This document shows positions 56,125-64,000 of a stretch of DNA of 64,000 nucleotides, piece by piece; the first letter of the stretch is position 1, and every line of letters starts with the position of its first letter. Where the stretch lies: the NCBI RefSeq assembly GCF_020618775.1, contig NZ_JAESVB010000003.1, forward strand, positions 434,001 to 498,000, read 5' to 3'. The position numbers and the translations under genes are program-made. This stretch comes from Acidisoma silvae (GTDB lineage Bacteria; Pseudomonadota; Alphaproteobacteria; Acetobacterales; Acetobacteraceae). The notes under the pieces are model-generated. The model did no database searches. It was given only the letters and a program-made list of their open reading frames with translations, and had not been told where the DNA came from.

Positions 56125-56277
56125 GATATTACTGGCCTGTAAATAGCCCCGCTTTTCGATGCCCGAGCGGTTCCGCAGCTTGCTCTCTAACGTAAAAGAT
56201 AAGTCCCAACCCGTGACTGTCCGGGGCGCGCGTGGTTAAGGTCCGCCTCAGCGTTACATCAGGAATATTTTGCAGTC

Positions 56278-56586
56278 ATGGATGAGTTGAACGGTCCTGC
56301 GGATGAAACGGCAGCCGCCGAGTCCGAGGCCAAGAAAAAGGCGCCGAACAGCTACGAGGTCGCAATCCTCGATAGGCTGAGCAAGACCCCGGACGGCAAG
56401 TCCATCACGCCAGCGGATGTGGCCATGTCTCTGTCGGAAAACTGGCGCCCGGTTCTGACGCATGTTCGCGTCGCCGCCCGTCGACTGGCGGAACAGGATA
56501 AAATCGAAATTCTGCGCCACGGCAAAGCGATCGTCCCGGCCGACATGAAGGGCGTCATCCGCCTCCGGCTTAAGCAGAGCCAGTAA
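56278..56586 (+). CDS. DUF3253 protein
   Basis: A 102-residue protein. The first ~25 residues are acidic and Ala-rich. The rest (SYEVAILDRLSKTPDGKSITPADVAMSLSENWRPVLTHVRVAARRLAEQDKIEILRHGKAIVPADMKGVIRLRL) matches DUF3253, a small winged-helix-like domain (I-x-P-x-E/D-V-A...W-R...R-x-A...L...G.I). A DNA-binding role is possible. AGGA lies about 12 bases upstream of the ATG. It precedes the ABC protein by 37 bases and may share a transcript. Confidence 0.8.
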   Translation: MDELNGPADETAAAESEAKKKAPNSYEVAILDRLSKTPDGKSITPADVAMSLSENWRPVLTHVRVAARRLAEQDKIEILRHGKAIVPADMKGVIRLRLKQSQ

Positions 56587-56623
56587 TCGCCCTCCAGCAT
56601 CCCGTTAGCCGATAGGATCAAGA

Positions 56624-58396
56624 ATGCGCCAGACGATGCGCCGTGTGGGGCCCGTGCTACGGGATGCCTGGTATCTCTCCATCCCTTACTTCCGGTCCGA
56701 GGAGAAATGGAGCGCGCTGATCCTGCTGGTTTCGACCATTGCCCTGAACCTGTCCCTGGTCGGGATGACGGTGATGCTGAACTTCTGGAACGGCGCCTTT
56801 TTTGATTCCATCCAGTCGAAGGACTGGACGTCCTTCACGCAGCTAATCTTCCTCTACAAGAAGACGGCGCATGGATTTCTGCCCGGCTTCTGCGAAATCG
56901 CCGCCGTCTATATCCTGGTCGCGGTCTATGCGACCTATCTCAGCCAATGGCTGCAGATCCGCTGGCGGCGCTGGCTGACCGCCCGCTATCTGGACGACTG
57001 GATCGGCGACCGCACCTATTACCGCATGAGCCTGACGTCCAAGCTGGACGTGGACGGGACAGACAACCCCGACCAGCGAATCAGCGAGGATATCGCGAAT
57101 TTCGTGACGAGCACGCTCAGCCTCGGCCTCGATCTCATGAACAACGTGGTCACCTTGTTCAGCTTCCTGGGCATCCTCTGGACCATCTCGGGCTCCATCA
57201 CCCTGCTGGGCGTCACCATCCCCGGCTATATGGTCTGGGTCGCGCTGATCTACGCCATCGTCGGCACCTGGCTGACCCATCTGATCGGCCGGCCGCTGGT
57301 GCGCCTGACCTTCAATCAGCAGAAGGTGGAAGCCGATTTCCGTTTCGCCCTGATGCGCCTGCGGGAGAATACCGAGGGCGTGGCGCTGTATCACGGTGAG
57401 GCGGAGGAGCGGGGCGCGCTGAACGGCCGCTTCGGCTTCGTCGTCGGAAACTGGTGGGCGATCATGCGGCGGACGCGGTTCCTCAATTTCCTGACGACGG
57501 GCTACGGCCAGATCGCGAATATCTTTCCGATCGTCGTTGCCGCACCGCGCTATTTCTCCGGCGCCATCGCGCTGGGCGTGCTGACCCGGATCAGCGACGC
57601 TTTCGGGCAAGTGCAGTCCGCCTTGTCCTGGCTGGTCTCGAACTATTCCAATATCGCGTCCTGGAGTGCGACCGTCGAACGTCTGGGTACCTTCCACCGC
57701 TCGATCGAGGCCGCGCATGTCAAACTGCCGGACGGCGCCGTTCGCGACCAGCACGGTGAGGCCGTGGTGTTGGACGATGTCAGCCTGTCGCTGCCGAACG
57801 GACAAAAGCTGATCGAACATGCGACGTTCCGCGTCGCCGCCGGCCAGTCCATCGTCATCACCGGCGCCTCGGGCTCGGGCAAGTCGACGCTGTTCCGGGC
57901 GCTGGCTGGTATCTGGCCTTATGCCCAGGGGACGATCACCTTGCCGGCCGGCCAAAGCCTGTTCCTGCCGCAGCGGCCCTATATGCCGCTCGGCTCGCTG
58001 CGCCGCGCGGCGACCTATCCGCTGGACCCGGCTTCTGTGCCTGACGAGGTTCTGGCCGAGGCCATGACGGCCTGCGGCCTCGCCCATCTTCTGCCGGAAC
58101 TGGAAGAGAAGCGCGGCTGGTCGCAGGTTCTGTCAGGCGGTGAGCAGCAGCGCCTGGCGATCGTGCGGGCCGTGCTCGCCAAGCCGGAATGGTTGTTTTT
58201 GGACGAGGCGACGGCGAATCTGGATCCCGAGGCCGAGATCGCCCTGTATGCGCTGCTGCGGGTGCGCCTGCCCCAGACGACCCTCATCTCGATCGCGCAT
58301 CGGGAGTCGGTCGCGCGCCTGCATGACCGCCGAATCGTGCTGGCGAAGGGACGAATCGAATCCGATTCGACAATTCTGGCCGCGCCCGCCGAATAG
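56624..58396 (+). CDS. SbmA/BacA-like ABC transporter (fused permease-ATPase, YddA type)
   Basis: A 590-residue protein with an ABC_membrane_2-type N-terminal half: SIPYFRSEEKWSALILLVSTIALNLSLVGMTVMLNFWNGAFFDSIQ is the family opening, then WRRWLTARYLDDWIGDRTYYRMSLTSKLDVDGTDNPDQRISEDIANFV. The ATPase half has Walker A GASGSGKSTLFRALAGIWPYAQG, signature VLSGGEQQRLAIVRAVL and Walker B WLFLDEATANLDPEAE. Relatives include BacA/SbmA, BclA and peroxisomal ABCD; they import peptides or lipids. The NBD distinguishes it from SbmA, which lacks one. A GST gene follows 36 bases on. Confidence 0.88.
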   Translation: MRQTMRRVGPVLRDAWYLSIPYFRSEEKWSALILLVSTIALNLSLVGMTVMLNFWNGAFFDSIQSKDWTSFTQLIFLYKKTAHGFLPGFCEIAAVYILVAVYATYLSQWLQIRWRRWLTARYLDDWIGDRTYYRMSLTSKLDVDGTDNPDQRISEDIANFVTSTLSLGLDLMNNVVTLFSFLGILWTISGSITLLGVTIPGYMVWVALIYAIVGTWLTHLIGRPLVRLTFNQQKVEADFRFALMRLRENTEGVALYHGEAEERGALNGRFGFVVGNWWAIMRRTRFLNFLTTGYGQIANIFPIVVAAPRYFSGAIALGVLTRISDAFGQVQSALSWLVSNYSNIASWSATVERLGTFHRSIEAAHVKLPDGAVRDQHGEAVVLDDVSLSLPNGQKLIEHATFRVAAGQSIVITGASGSGKSTLFRALAGIWPYAQGTITLPAGQSLFLPQRPYMPLGSLRRAATYPLDPASVPDEVLAEAMTACGLAHLLPELEEKRGWSQVLSGGEQQRLAIVRAVLAKPEWLFLDEATANLDPEAEIALYALLRVRLPQTTLISIAHRESVARLHDRRIVLAKGRIESDSTILAAPAE

Positions 58397-58432
58397 GCGG
58401 GCCGCAGGTCCAGATCATGAGGGAGACATCGC

Positions 58433-59074
58433 GTGATTGATCTTTATTACTGGACGACGCCGAACGGCCATAAGGTGACGCTGTTTCTGGAAGAGGCCGG
58501 GCTCGACTACCGCATCCTGCCCGTCAATATCGGCCGCGATGAGCAGTTTCAGCCGGATTTCCTGAAAATCGCGCCGAACAATCGTATCCCTGCGATTGTC
58601 GATCAGGCGCCGGCGGGCGGTGGCGCGCCGATTTCGGTGTTCGAATCCGGTGCGATCCTGCTCTACCTCGCCGAGAAAACCGGAAAATTCATTGCCAGCG
58701 ATCTGCGGGAGCGGGTGGCGACGCTGGAATGGCTGTTTTGGCAGATGGGCGGTCTGGGGCCGATGGCCGGGCAGAACCACCATTTCAACCACGCCGCGCC
58801 CGAAAAAATTCCCTACGCCCAGAACCGTTATATCAAGGAGACGGGGCGGCTTTACGGTGTGCTGGACCGCCGGCTGGCCGACCGGGATTTCCTGGCCGGG
58901 GATTATTCAATCGCCGATATGGCCTGCTATCCCTGGATCGTCTCGCATGAGCGGCAAAGCCAGAATCTGGACGACTTTCCGCATGTGAAGCGTTGGCATG
59001 AGACCATCAAGGCGCGCCCCGCGACGGTGCGTGCCTATGCCCAGGTGCAGAAGGTCAACCCGCCTAAACCTTGA
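58433..59074 (+). CDS. Nu-class glutathione S-transferase (YghU/YfcG-like)
   Basis: A 213-residue GST. The thioredoxin domain begins IDLYYWTTPNGHKVTLFLEEAGLDYRILPVNIGRDEQFQPDFLKIAPNNRIPAIVD, with the WTTPNGxK and PNNRIPA motifs of Nu-class enzymes, which bind two glutathiones and act as disulfide reductases. SVFESGAILLYLAEK and the helical C-terminus (FLAGDYSIADMACYPW) follow. GGGAG lies 8 bases before the GTG start at 58433. A very strong terminator comes right after. Confidence 0.92.
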   Translation: MIDLYYWTTPNGHKVTLFLEEAGLDYRILPVNIGRDEQFQPDFLKIAPNNRIPAIVDQAPAGGGAPISVFESGAILLYLAEKTGKFIASDLRERVATLEWLFWQMGGLGPMAGQNHHFNHAAPEKIPYAQNRYIKETGRLYGVLDRRLADRDFLAGDYSIADMACYPWIVSHERQSQNLDDFPHVKRWHETIKARPATVRAYAQVQKVNPPKP

Positions 59075-59095
59075 TCGTTCATAGCGAGCCCATAC

Positions 59096-59135
59096 GAAAA
59101 AGCCGGACCGTGCAGCAGCACGGTCCGGCTTTTTC
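59096..59135. terminator. Bidirectional terminator, GST / second porin
   Basis: A perfect 18-bp stem with loop AGCA (59096-59113 pairing 59118-59135). Both ends of the stem are A or T tracts, so it reads as a terminator on both strands, serving the plus-strand GST and the minus-strand porin. Confidence 0.93.
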
Positions 59136-59189
59136 AGTCTTGGCCAGAGGTGAAGGGCAGCGATGCCGCCCTTCGTCCCGGTCAGGTCA

Positions 59190-60470
59190 TTACCACTGGA
59201 TCTGGGTGCCGACGCCGAAGAGCTGGGACTGGATCTGGTTGTGTTCGGTGCCGGCATTGCCGGTTTCGAAGTTGTAGCCACCCTGCTGGCGAATACCATA
59301 GAGGTAGTCGGCAAACAGGTTCACGCCCGGCACCAGGGTGTAGGTGAGGCCGGCGGCCACACCGTCGTTCTGCTGCTGGCCGGTGGTGAGGCCGGCGGAG
59401 GTGATGGTCGCGCCCGAACCGGTATCGATGCCGCCCGGCAGGTCACCGGTCTGGTTGAAGCGGAAGAAGCTGCCGCCGAACACGACGGGGCCCATCGTAT
59501 ACTGCGCACCGGCCAGGAAGCCGGTGGCCTTGCTGCCGCCATCGGGTTCCAGCTGGAAGGTGAAGCCGTCGGCCATGTTGAAGGCACCGGTTACGGCATT
59601 GCCGCCGATGGTCAGGCCGCCATAGGTCACCGTCGCGCCGCCGGTGAAGATGCTCATGTTCTTGTAGCCGGTGACGCCTTCCGGATCGCCGGTATTCGCG
59701 ACCTGGCCGGCCGTTGTATAGTCAAGGCCAACCTGCACGCCCAGCGGGCCGAACTTGCCGGTGTACTGGCCACCGATGTCGAGCATGTTACGCGGCATGC
59801 CGCCCGAAATCGGGGTCGCCGAGGAGGTGACGGCCGGGGCGTAGTTCGAGGCCGTCTGGTTCGGCGTGAAGCCGAGGGCCAGCTGGAAGCCGGAGATGGT
59901 GGGGGACAGGTAGACGATCTTGTCGGACGCCTGATCATAGGCCGAGCCGCTGTCCGGGAAGGGATAGACGGGGTTCGCGGCCGCCGGCACCATGCCTTCG
60001 ATATCGCCGTTCCAGCCGCCGTCGTTGAAGCCTTCGAAGAAGCCGGTCTCAAAGAGAACGGACGGGCCGTTCTGCTGGCCGAAGCTGACCTGGCCAAGCT
60101 GCGGCAGGCCGAGATAGCCATAGGCCTGGAAGACATACAGCGTTTCGTCGCTGGCCGACTGGCCGCTGTTCATGCGGATTTCGGCGGCGGCACCGTAATG
60201 CAGGCCGTTCGCGGCAACGCCGTCGAAGCCCGGATACAGACGCATATAGCCGAGGAAGCTGTCGGTGGAGGTCTTCTGGCCGGTTGAGCTGTTGCTGTCG
60301 ATCGATGACGATTCAATGCCAGCGTACCAGTTGACGCGTCCATTCAGACGAACCGAAACCTGGCCGGGGGAAAGGTTGGTGGCCGCGGTCTGCGCGTGAG
60401 CCGCATCAAGGCCCGCGTAGCCGATCATGCCGGTGAGCGTCGCCGCACAGCCTAACAGCAATTTCCGCAT
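59190..60470 (-). CDS. Outer-membrane porin (second copy)
   Basis: A 426-residue porin. The signal peptide MRKLLLGCAATLTGMIGYAG ends before AHAQ. The mature protein is rich in Gly, Asn and aromatics, with YMRLYPGFDGVAANGL, YLGLPQLGQVSFGQQNGP, NLFADYLYGIRQQGGYNFETGNAGTEHNQ and the C-terminal IQW aromatic end. It parallels the porin at 153-1385 strand by strand. The ATG at 60470 has GGGAGA 6-8 bases upstream; an in-frame TTG five codons earlier lies on top of this site. Long AT-rich regulatory DNA precedes it. Confidence 0.9.
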   Translation of the reverse strand: MRKLLLGCAATLTGMIGYAGLDAAHAQTAATNLSPGQVSVRLNGRVNWYAGIESSSIDSNSSTGQKTSTDSFLGYMRLYPGFDGVAANGLHYGAAAEIRMNSGQSASDETLYVFQAYGYLGLPQLGQVSFGQQNGPSVLFETGFFEGFNDGGWNGDIEGMVPAAANPVYPFPDSGSAYDQASDKIVYLSPTISGFQLALGFTPNQTASNYAPAVTSSATPISGGMPRNMLDIGGQYTGKFGPLGVQVGLDYTTAGQVANTGDPEGVTGYKNMSIFTGGATVTYGGLTIGGNAVTGAFNMADGFTFQLEPDGGSKATGFLAGAQYTMGPVVFGGSFFRFNQTGDLPGGIDTGSGATITSAGLTTGQQQNDGVAAGLTYTLVPGVNLFADYLYGIRQQGGYNFETGNAGTEHNQIQSQLFGVGTQIQW

Positions 60471-60820
60471 TTTTTTATCTCCCAATCAGCGTTGTTCGTT
60501 TCCCCCACTGAACGCCAGCGGCTCATCAAACGCTCAACGAAACTGAACATCGATTAGTCCTGGCGCGACTTAACTGCAACAGGAAGAACGTAGATATATC
60601 CAGGGATGTTGCTAAGTTGTCACACATTTCGATGTGTTGTTATGAATGATATGATTGTGACGATATGGATATCACGGGAATTTGCATTGCATTGCGCCAT
60701 GTCTATTTATAATTGATAACACATCATAACATATGATGTTATTGATGCTTATTCAGAATAAATATACCAAGAAGATGTCCTCTGCCGGACCTGCTGCCGC
60801 GCCGGCGCCAAGCGCACATC
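60471..60820 (-). promoter_or_regulatory. AT-rich, palindrome-rich control region of the second porin
   Basis: This long non-coding stretch stands out by low GC, mainly 60580-60770. It holds ACACAT-TTCG-ATGTGT (60622-60637), an 8-bp inverted repeat ACATCATA-ACA-TATGATGT (60721-60739), and TTGTCACA (60617-60624), which matches the octamer before the other porin. It could bind several regulators or a xenogeneic silencer. No ORF or RNA gene was recognised. Confidence 0.4.
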
Positions 60821-60821
60821 G

Positions 60822-60859
60822 CAAACCATCCGGCGCTGCGACCTTGGCCGGATGGTTTG
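60822..60859. repeat. Perfect 13-bp inverted repeat
   Basis: CAAACCATCCGGC at 60822-60834 pairs with 60847-60859 around a 12-base loop. It lies 130 bases after the minus-strand GT61 stop codon. There is no T tract, so it may be an mRNA-end stabiliser or a binding site rather than a terminator. Confidence 0.6.
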
Positions 60860-60938
60860 AGTGGCCCGGATATGAAGCCTAGCGTTAGTCAGCCTCGGCT
60901 TGAATCACCTTCAACCGTCTTGAGGCCCGCCGCCGGGG

Positions 60939-60958
60939 ATGCCCGCTTTCGCGGGTAT
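60939..60958. repeat. Short hairpin ATGCCCGC-TTTC-GCGGGTAT
   Basis: A small stem-loop with a G-U pair, in a GGGGATGCCCGC...GCGGGTATGAC setting. This is a form often seen in alphaproteobacterial intergenic repeats and resembles hairpin 1 of repeats A and B. It lies 30 bases after the GT61 stop codon. Confidence 0.4.
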
Positions 60959-60988
60959 GACGCTGTTTCAATCAAAAGCTGACGAAGT

Positions 60989-62557
60989 CTAAAGCGCTGC
61001 CAGATAGGCAATGTCGTCCGTGCTCAGGGTAAAGCCCGGCTGGGGGCCGTCGGACGCGGGTTGGCCTCGGATCTCTTCATAGACAAGCCCGGCGTGCTGG
61101 CTAAGAAACCATAAGGTGGTTTCCGTGGCGGTGCTGGCGCCGAGTGCCACTACCCGCGTGCCGGGTGCGCAGAAGCCGATATTGGCCAGCGCTTCGCCGA
61201 ACGCGCCGACCACCACGGTCGCACCTTTGAATAAAGCAATCTGCTCCGGCAGCGTCATGCCTCGTGTTTCGACGATGGCGAAGCCCTGCTCGCGCAAAGT
61301 GGCCTCAATCTCTTCCTGATTGCGTGGTGCGGCGGTCGGGTCCGTCTCGCTCACAAAAATTTTCAGCGGTGCCACGGCCGGGATGGGCTCAGCCAATTGA
61401 CGCAGGGCCGCGAGGCAGAGCGGAGACTGATAAAGGCCCGGGTCGCTCAAGCCGTCGATCAGAATAAGCCGCTGGCATCGCGTCGGCTGATGATCCAGCA
61501 CAGTGAGGTTCGTGGGGTGGAGCGCCGGTCCCTGGAGGGCCTCCCGCATCCGATCGGCCAGCGGCGATGGCTGGACGATGATCCGCCCCAGGGCCCGTCC
61601 CAGCATCTTCTGGGCCAGCCAGGCCTGCCCCAGCATCACGGCCAGCTGACCGGCCCCGGCGCCTGGGATGGCGGGCTGGGCGCGGCACAGCAGGCTCAGC
61701 TCCGCGATGTCCCGGCGGCCGCCCGTCTGGGCAGCGGTCGCTGCGGCTTCGCGTCCTTCCGCAACCGCCTCGGCCGTCACGTCAATGCCGGGAATGGCCA
61801 CGTGATTAAGGTCACGGTCGAAGATCAGACCTGAAGGGAGGATCGTGGCGTCCGGGACTTCCCGCAGGGACAGCGTGCGGCCGGGGAATACCCCGCGCCC
61901 GTAGGATCGGTTCAGGCCGGACCAGATTTCGGCGGCAATCTGCGCGCCGTGGCGAATGCTGGGGGCGGCTGTGCCGAAAGCCGGGGACAATAGGCGCAAG
62001 CGCAGGAAGGGTTGCCCCGCAGTGCCGTGTTCCGGCCAGGGCAGGCTTTGCGTGAGATCGATATCGGTCAGGACGATGTAAGGCGCGGCCGGCCGCGGCG
62101 TGATGTGCAGGCGCACGGCCGCGAGAGAGGCGCCCGGCGGCGGCAATGCAATCTCCGTCGCCGGCAGGTCTATCTGTTGGCTACCGTCGGTGAAGCTCAG
62201 ATCGTAGCGGCAGTCGAAAAAGGGGGCGGATTCGGCGGAGAGGCGAAAGCGGATGCTGTGCGCCGACAGGCCATAACCCTGGCTGCCGCAGGACTGTCCG
62301 GCGGCGGTCCAGGGCGTCTTGAGGCCACCCCTGTAAACAATCTGGTATTCCGGCGCTGGATTGAGCTGGGGCGGTCCCTTGCCGGCCGGCGCGAGCAGCA
62401 CCGCCTCGATCGCATTTCCGCTGCCGGGCTCGCCCAACCAGACCCCGTCATGGCCGCGCACGTCGCCACGGGCGCTGATATGCGCGAGCATATTAGCTGG
62501 GCGCGGAGCGGGGCTTGCGTCGGCTTGTGCGGCCGCGATCGGGTCTGAAGGGGTCAT
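60989..62557 (-). CDS. GT61-like glycosyltransferase with N-terminal ChW-like domain
   Basis: A 522-residue protein. Residues ~27-125 form a beta module: GDVRGHDGVW, YQIVYRGGLKTPWTAAGQSCGSQGYGLSAHSIRFRLS resembles clostridial hydrophobic-W repeats (W-x5-GxxxGTxG-x5-I-x-I/F-x-L). The C-terminal half is GT61/DUF563-like: LIFDRDLNHVA, RLILIDGLSDPGLYQS, EATLREQGFAIVETRGMTLPEQIALFKGATVVVGAFGEALANIGFCAPGTRVVAL. The usual GxHGAxxxN motif is GAFGEALAN, without the His. ATG 62557 has GGAG 4 bases upstream. Activity is uncertain. Confidence 0.7.
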   Translation of the reverse strand: MTPSDPIAAAQADASPAPRPANMLAHISARGDVRGHDGVWLGEPGSGNAIEAVLLAPAGKGPPQLNPAPEYQIVYRGGLKTPWTAAGQSCGSQGYGLSAHSIRFRLSAESAPFFDCRYDLSFTDGSQQIDLPATEIALPPPGASLAAVRLHITPRPAAPYIVLTDIDLTQSLPWPEHGTAGQPFLRLRLLSPAFGTAAPSIRHGAQIAAEIWSGLNRSYGRGVFPGRTLSLREVPDATILPSGLIFDRDLNHVAIPGIDVTAEAVAEGREAAATAAQTGGRRDIAELSLLCRAQPAIPGAGAGQLAVMLGQAWLAQKMLGRALGRIIVQPSPLADRMREALQGPALHPTNLTVLDHQPTRCQRLILIDGLSDPGLYQSPLCLAALRQLAEPIPAVAPLKIFVSETDPTAAPRNQEEIEATLREQGFAIVETRGMTLPEQIALFKGATVVVGAFGEALANIGFCAPGTRVVALGASTATETTLWFLSQHAGLVYEEIRGQPASDGPQPGFTLSTDDIAYLAAL

Positions 62558-62758
62558 GCGCTCCACACTCTATTCCTAACCTATCGTTCAATCGCCGCAG
62601 TACCGTGTCTTGCCAATACCCTAGCGTCCCGCCCCTGGGGGATGACGATGAAGGTGTCACGGCTGCGCCTCTTGGCGTTCTAGCCGTGGTGCGGTACGGA
62701 TGCATATCACCTCCCCGGCCTGCGGGGGCAATTGCGTGCTTGAACTGTCGTAGCGCGC

Positions 62759-62787
62759 TTGACTCTGCGGACCCCGGCCCGTAGGTA
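62759..62787 (+). promoter_or_regulatory. Candidate promoter of the rpsL-rpsG-tuf operon
   Basis: TTGACT (62759-62764), 17 bases, then TAGGTA (62782-62787) about 200 bases before rpsL. The 436-base gap 62558-62993 also holds a 12-bp palindrome CCGCAGCTGCGG (62847-62858) and shows no gene. The long leader would allow translational control. Confidence 0.35.
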
Positions 62788-62993
62788 TCGCGCCCTCGGC
62801 CGGACCCCAGACTGAGTGTTTGGGTTCAAGCCACCATTCGTAATTGCCGCAGCTGCGGAGCCGTCGGAAACCTGGTTTCTGACTCAGACCGCGGCGAGGA
62901 CATTGACCGCTCGCAAGGCTTTGCCCTTGTCCTGCGGCCTTTTGTGCGAACGGAGGTTGGCCCTGTGGGATGTGAAGATCGGAAACGAGGTCT

Positions 62994-63365
62994 ATGCCGA
63001 CGATCAACCAGTTGATTGCTAAGGGGCGCGAACCCAACAAGGCGCGCAATAAGGTACCGGCTCTGCAGGGATGCCCTCAGAAGCGCGGTGTCTGCACGCG
63101 CGTTTATACCACCACGCCGAAGAAGCCGAACTCGGCGCTTCGTAAGGTGGCGAAGGTGCGTCTTACCAACGGCTACGAAGTTGTGAGCTACATTCCTGGT
63201 GAAGGTCATAACCTTCAGGAACACAGCGTCGTGCTGATCCGCGGCGGCCGCGTTAAGGATCTTCCCGGTGTCCGCTACCACATCCTGCGTGGCGTGCTCG
63301 ACACTCAGGGTATCGCCAAGCGTCGTCAGCGCCGTTCGCTGTATGGCGCGAAGCGTCCGAAGTAA
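62994..63365 (+). CDS. rpsL: 30S ribosomal protein S12
   Basis: A 123-residue S12: [57 protein letters not shown], and the [29 protein letters not shown] loop. The decoding-site lysines of TTPKKPN and GRVKDLPG keep the streptomycin-sensitive form. ACGAGG lies a few bases before the ATG. It starts the str operon. Confidence 0.98.
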   Translation: MPTINQLIAKGREPNKARNKVPALQGCPQKRGVCTRVYTTTPKKPNSALRKVAKVRLTNGYEVVSYIPGEGHNLQEHSVVLIRGGRVKDLPGVRYHILRGVLDTQGIAKRRQRRSLYGAKRPK

Positions 63366-63377
63366 GAGGGTCGGTTT

Positions 63378-63854
63378 ATGTCTCGTCGTCACCGCGCGGT
63401 TAAGCGCGAAATTCTCCCGGACGCCAAGTTCGGCGACATCGTCATCACACGTTTCATGAACGTGCTGATGTACGACGGTAAGAAGTCCACTGCGGAAAGC
63501 ATCGTCTACGGTGCTCTGGACACATTGAAGCGTCGCGGCGGCAACGGTGCCGACCCGGTGCGCATGTTCCATGAAGCCCTGGACAATGTGAAGCCCACCG
63601 TCGAGGTGCGCTCGCGTCGTGTTGGCGGTGCCACCTATCAGGTGCCCGTGGAAGTCCGCAGCGAGCGTCGCCAGGCTCTGGCGATCCGCTGGATCATCGA
63701 CTCGGCCCGCAAGCGCGGCGAGCACACATTGGAAGACCGGCTCTCCAACGAACTGTTGGATGCGGTCAACAATCGCGGCGCCGCCGTGAAGAAGCGTGAA
63801 GATACCCATCGTATGGCCGAAGCCAACAAGGCTTTCAGCCACTATCGCTGGTAA
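63378..63854 (+). CDS. rpsG: 30S ribosomal protein S7
   Basis: A 158-residue S7: [79 protein letters not shown], and the C-terminal [20 protein letters not shown]. It nucleates the 30S head and in E. coli represses its own operon. It follows rpsL by 12 bases. Confidence 0.98.
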   Translation: MSRRHRAVKREILPDAKFGDIVITRFMNVLMYDGKKSTAESIVYGALDTLKRRGGNGADPVRMFHEALDNVKPTVEVRSRRVGGATYQVPVEVRSERRQALAIRWIIDSARKRGEHTLEDRLSNELLDAVNNRGAAVKKREDTHRMAEANKAFSHYRW

Positions 63855-63906
63855 CATTAGTTCAGCCTGACACGTCGGTAGCAAGTCGGCTCACGGAGAG
63901 AAGACG

Positions 63907-64000
63907 ATGGCTAAGGCCAAATTTGAGCGTAACAAACCTCACTGCAACATTGGCACCATTGGTCACGTTGACCATGGGAAGACCTCGCTAACCGCCGCCA
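63907..64000 (+). CDS. tuf: Elongation factor Tu (5' end only)
   Basis: The first 31 residues, [20 protein letters not shown] followed by [11 protein letters not shown], are EF-Tu with the P-loop [14 protein letters not shown] would begin with a different N-terminus, so this is not fusA. GGAGAG lies 6 bases before the ATG. It is cut by the window end. It follows rpsG by 52 bases, where fusA is usually found first. Confidence 0.93.
   Translation, partial: MAKAKFERNKPHCNIGTIGHVDHGKTSLTAA

Noticed and set aside
56843-58087. A 414-codon minus-strand frame inside the SbmA/BacA-like ABC gene
   Set aside because: Antisense shadow with His/Gln/Asp-rich sequence and no domain.
62567-62993. Possible small RNA or ORFs upstream of rpsL
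   Set aside because: Short frames on both strands have no family match or ribosome site; only weak hairpins were seen, so it is left as a leader/promoter region.

Overview
The window is a GC-rich, gene-dense piece of an alphaproteobacterial chromosome. It most resembles Rhodospirillales/Acetobacteraceae, but this is judged only from gene content and protein character. Supporting signs are the order mutY-dciA-dsbA-like-smc, the block bamD-recN-ligA, the run pdxH-fabI-aroC, a plant/proteobacterial-type glutamate-cysteine ligase, several small alphaproteobacterial families (DUF1127, DUF3553, DUF3253), Gram-negative envelope genes (lpxC, lolA, bamD, porins) and frequent GTG/TTG starts. It looks like core chromosome. 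There is no prophage, insertion sequence, CRISPR array, rRNA or tRNA.

Layout. 0.1-6.7 kb: a porin, yggS, an Smr protein and a small HTH regulator, an LRR-kinase fusion, a DUF1127 protein, then cysK divergent from an Rrf2 regulator. 6.7-17.4 kb, all on the minus strand: dciA, a DsbA-like oxidoreductase, smc, a RutE-like nitroreductase, aroQ-accB-accC with an exported UbiC-like protein, and a UxaA-family dehydratase overlapping a SufU-like scaffold. 17.4-25.1 kb: mutY and glutathione-dependent formaldehyde dehydrogenase, a TumE/TumA-type toxin-antitoxin pair, an AI-2E family permease, and the run sseA-metC-hisI-adh. 25.1-36.9 kb: ABC-F, lolA, lpxC, a Nudix protein, an Atm1-type exporter with a small partner, rpmB, moaA, an LpxH-like phosphoesterase with a GT4 glycosyltransferase, and zapE. 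37-47 kb: pduO-type adenosyltransferase, bamD, recN, ligA, a methyltransferase with an apparent CTG start, gshA, rsmE, ubiA and a METTL20-like methyltransferase. 47-59 kb: a universal stress protein, pdxH, fabI, aroC, a possible degenerate nuclease, tlyA, an ATP-grasp protein, DedA, dsbB, a degenerate EAL protein, DUF3253, an SbmA/BacA-like ABC protein and a GST. 59-64 kb: a second porin, an AT-rich palindromic intergenic region, a GT61 protein, then rpsL-rpsG-tuf, with tuf cut by the window edge.

Working themes are sulfur/glutathione metabolism (cysK, metC, sseA, gshA, GST, formaldehyde dehydrogenase), Fe-S supply (SufU-like scaffold, Atm1, moaA, mutY), envelope building (lpxC, lolA, bamD, porins, LpxH-like, glycosyltransferases, DsbA/DsbB types), lipid and aromatic precursors (accBC, fabI, aroQ, aroC, ubiA), and genome maintenance (smc, recN, ligA, mutY, dciA). 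Many neighbours overlap by ATGA, GTGA, TTGA or TGATG, which points to translational coupling.

The most unusual points are the CTG-initiated methyltransferase, two copies of a three-hairpin intergenic repeat between convergent genes, the toxin-first TA pair, the LRR-kinase next to a small HTH regulator, the exported UbiC-like protein in the acetyl-CoA carboxylase operon, and tuf directly after rpsG without fusA. No clearly new multi-gene system was found.
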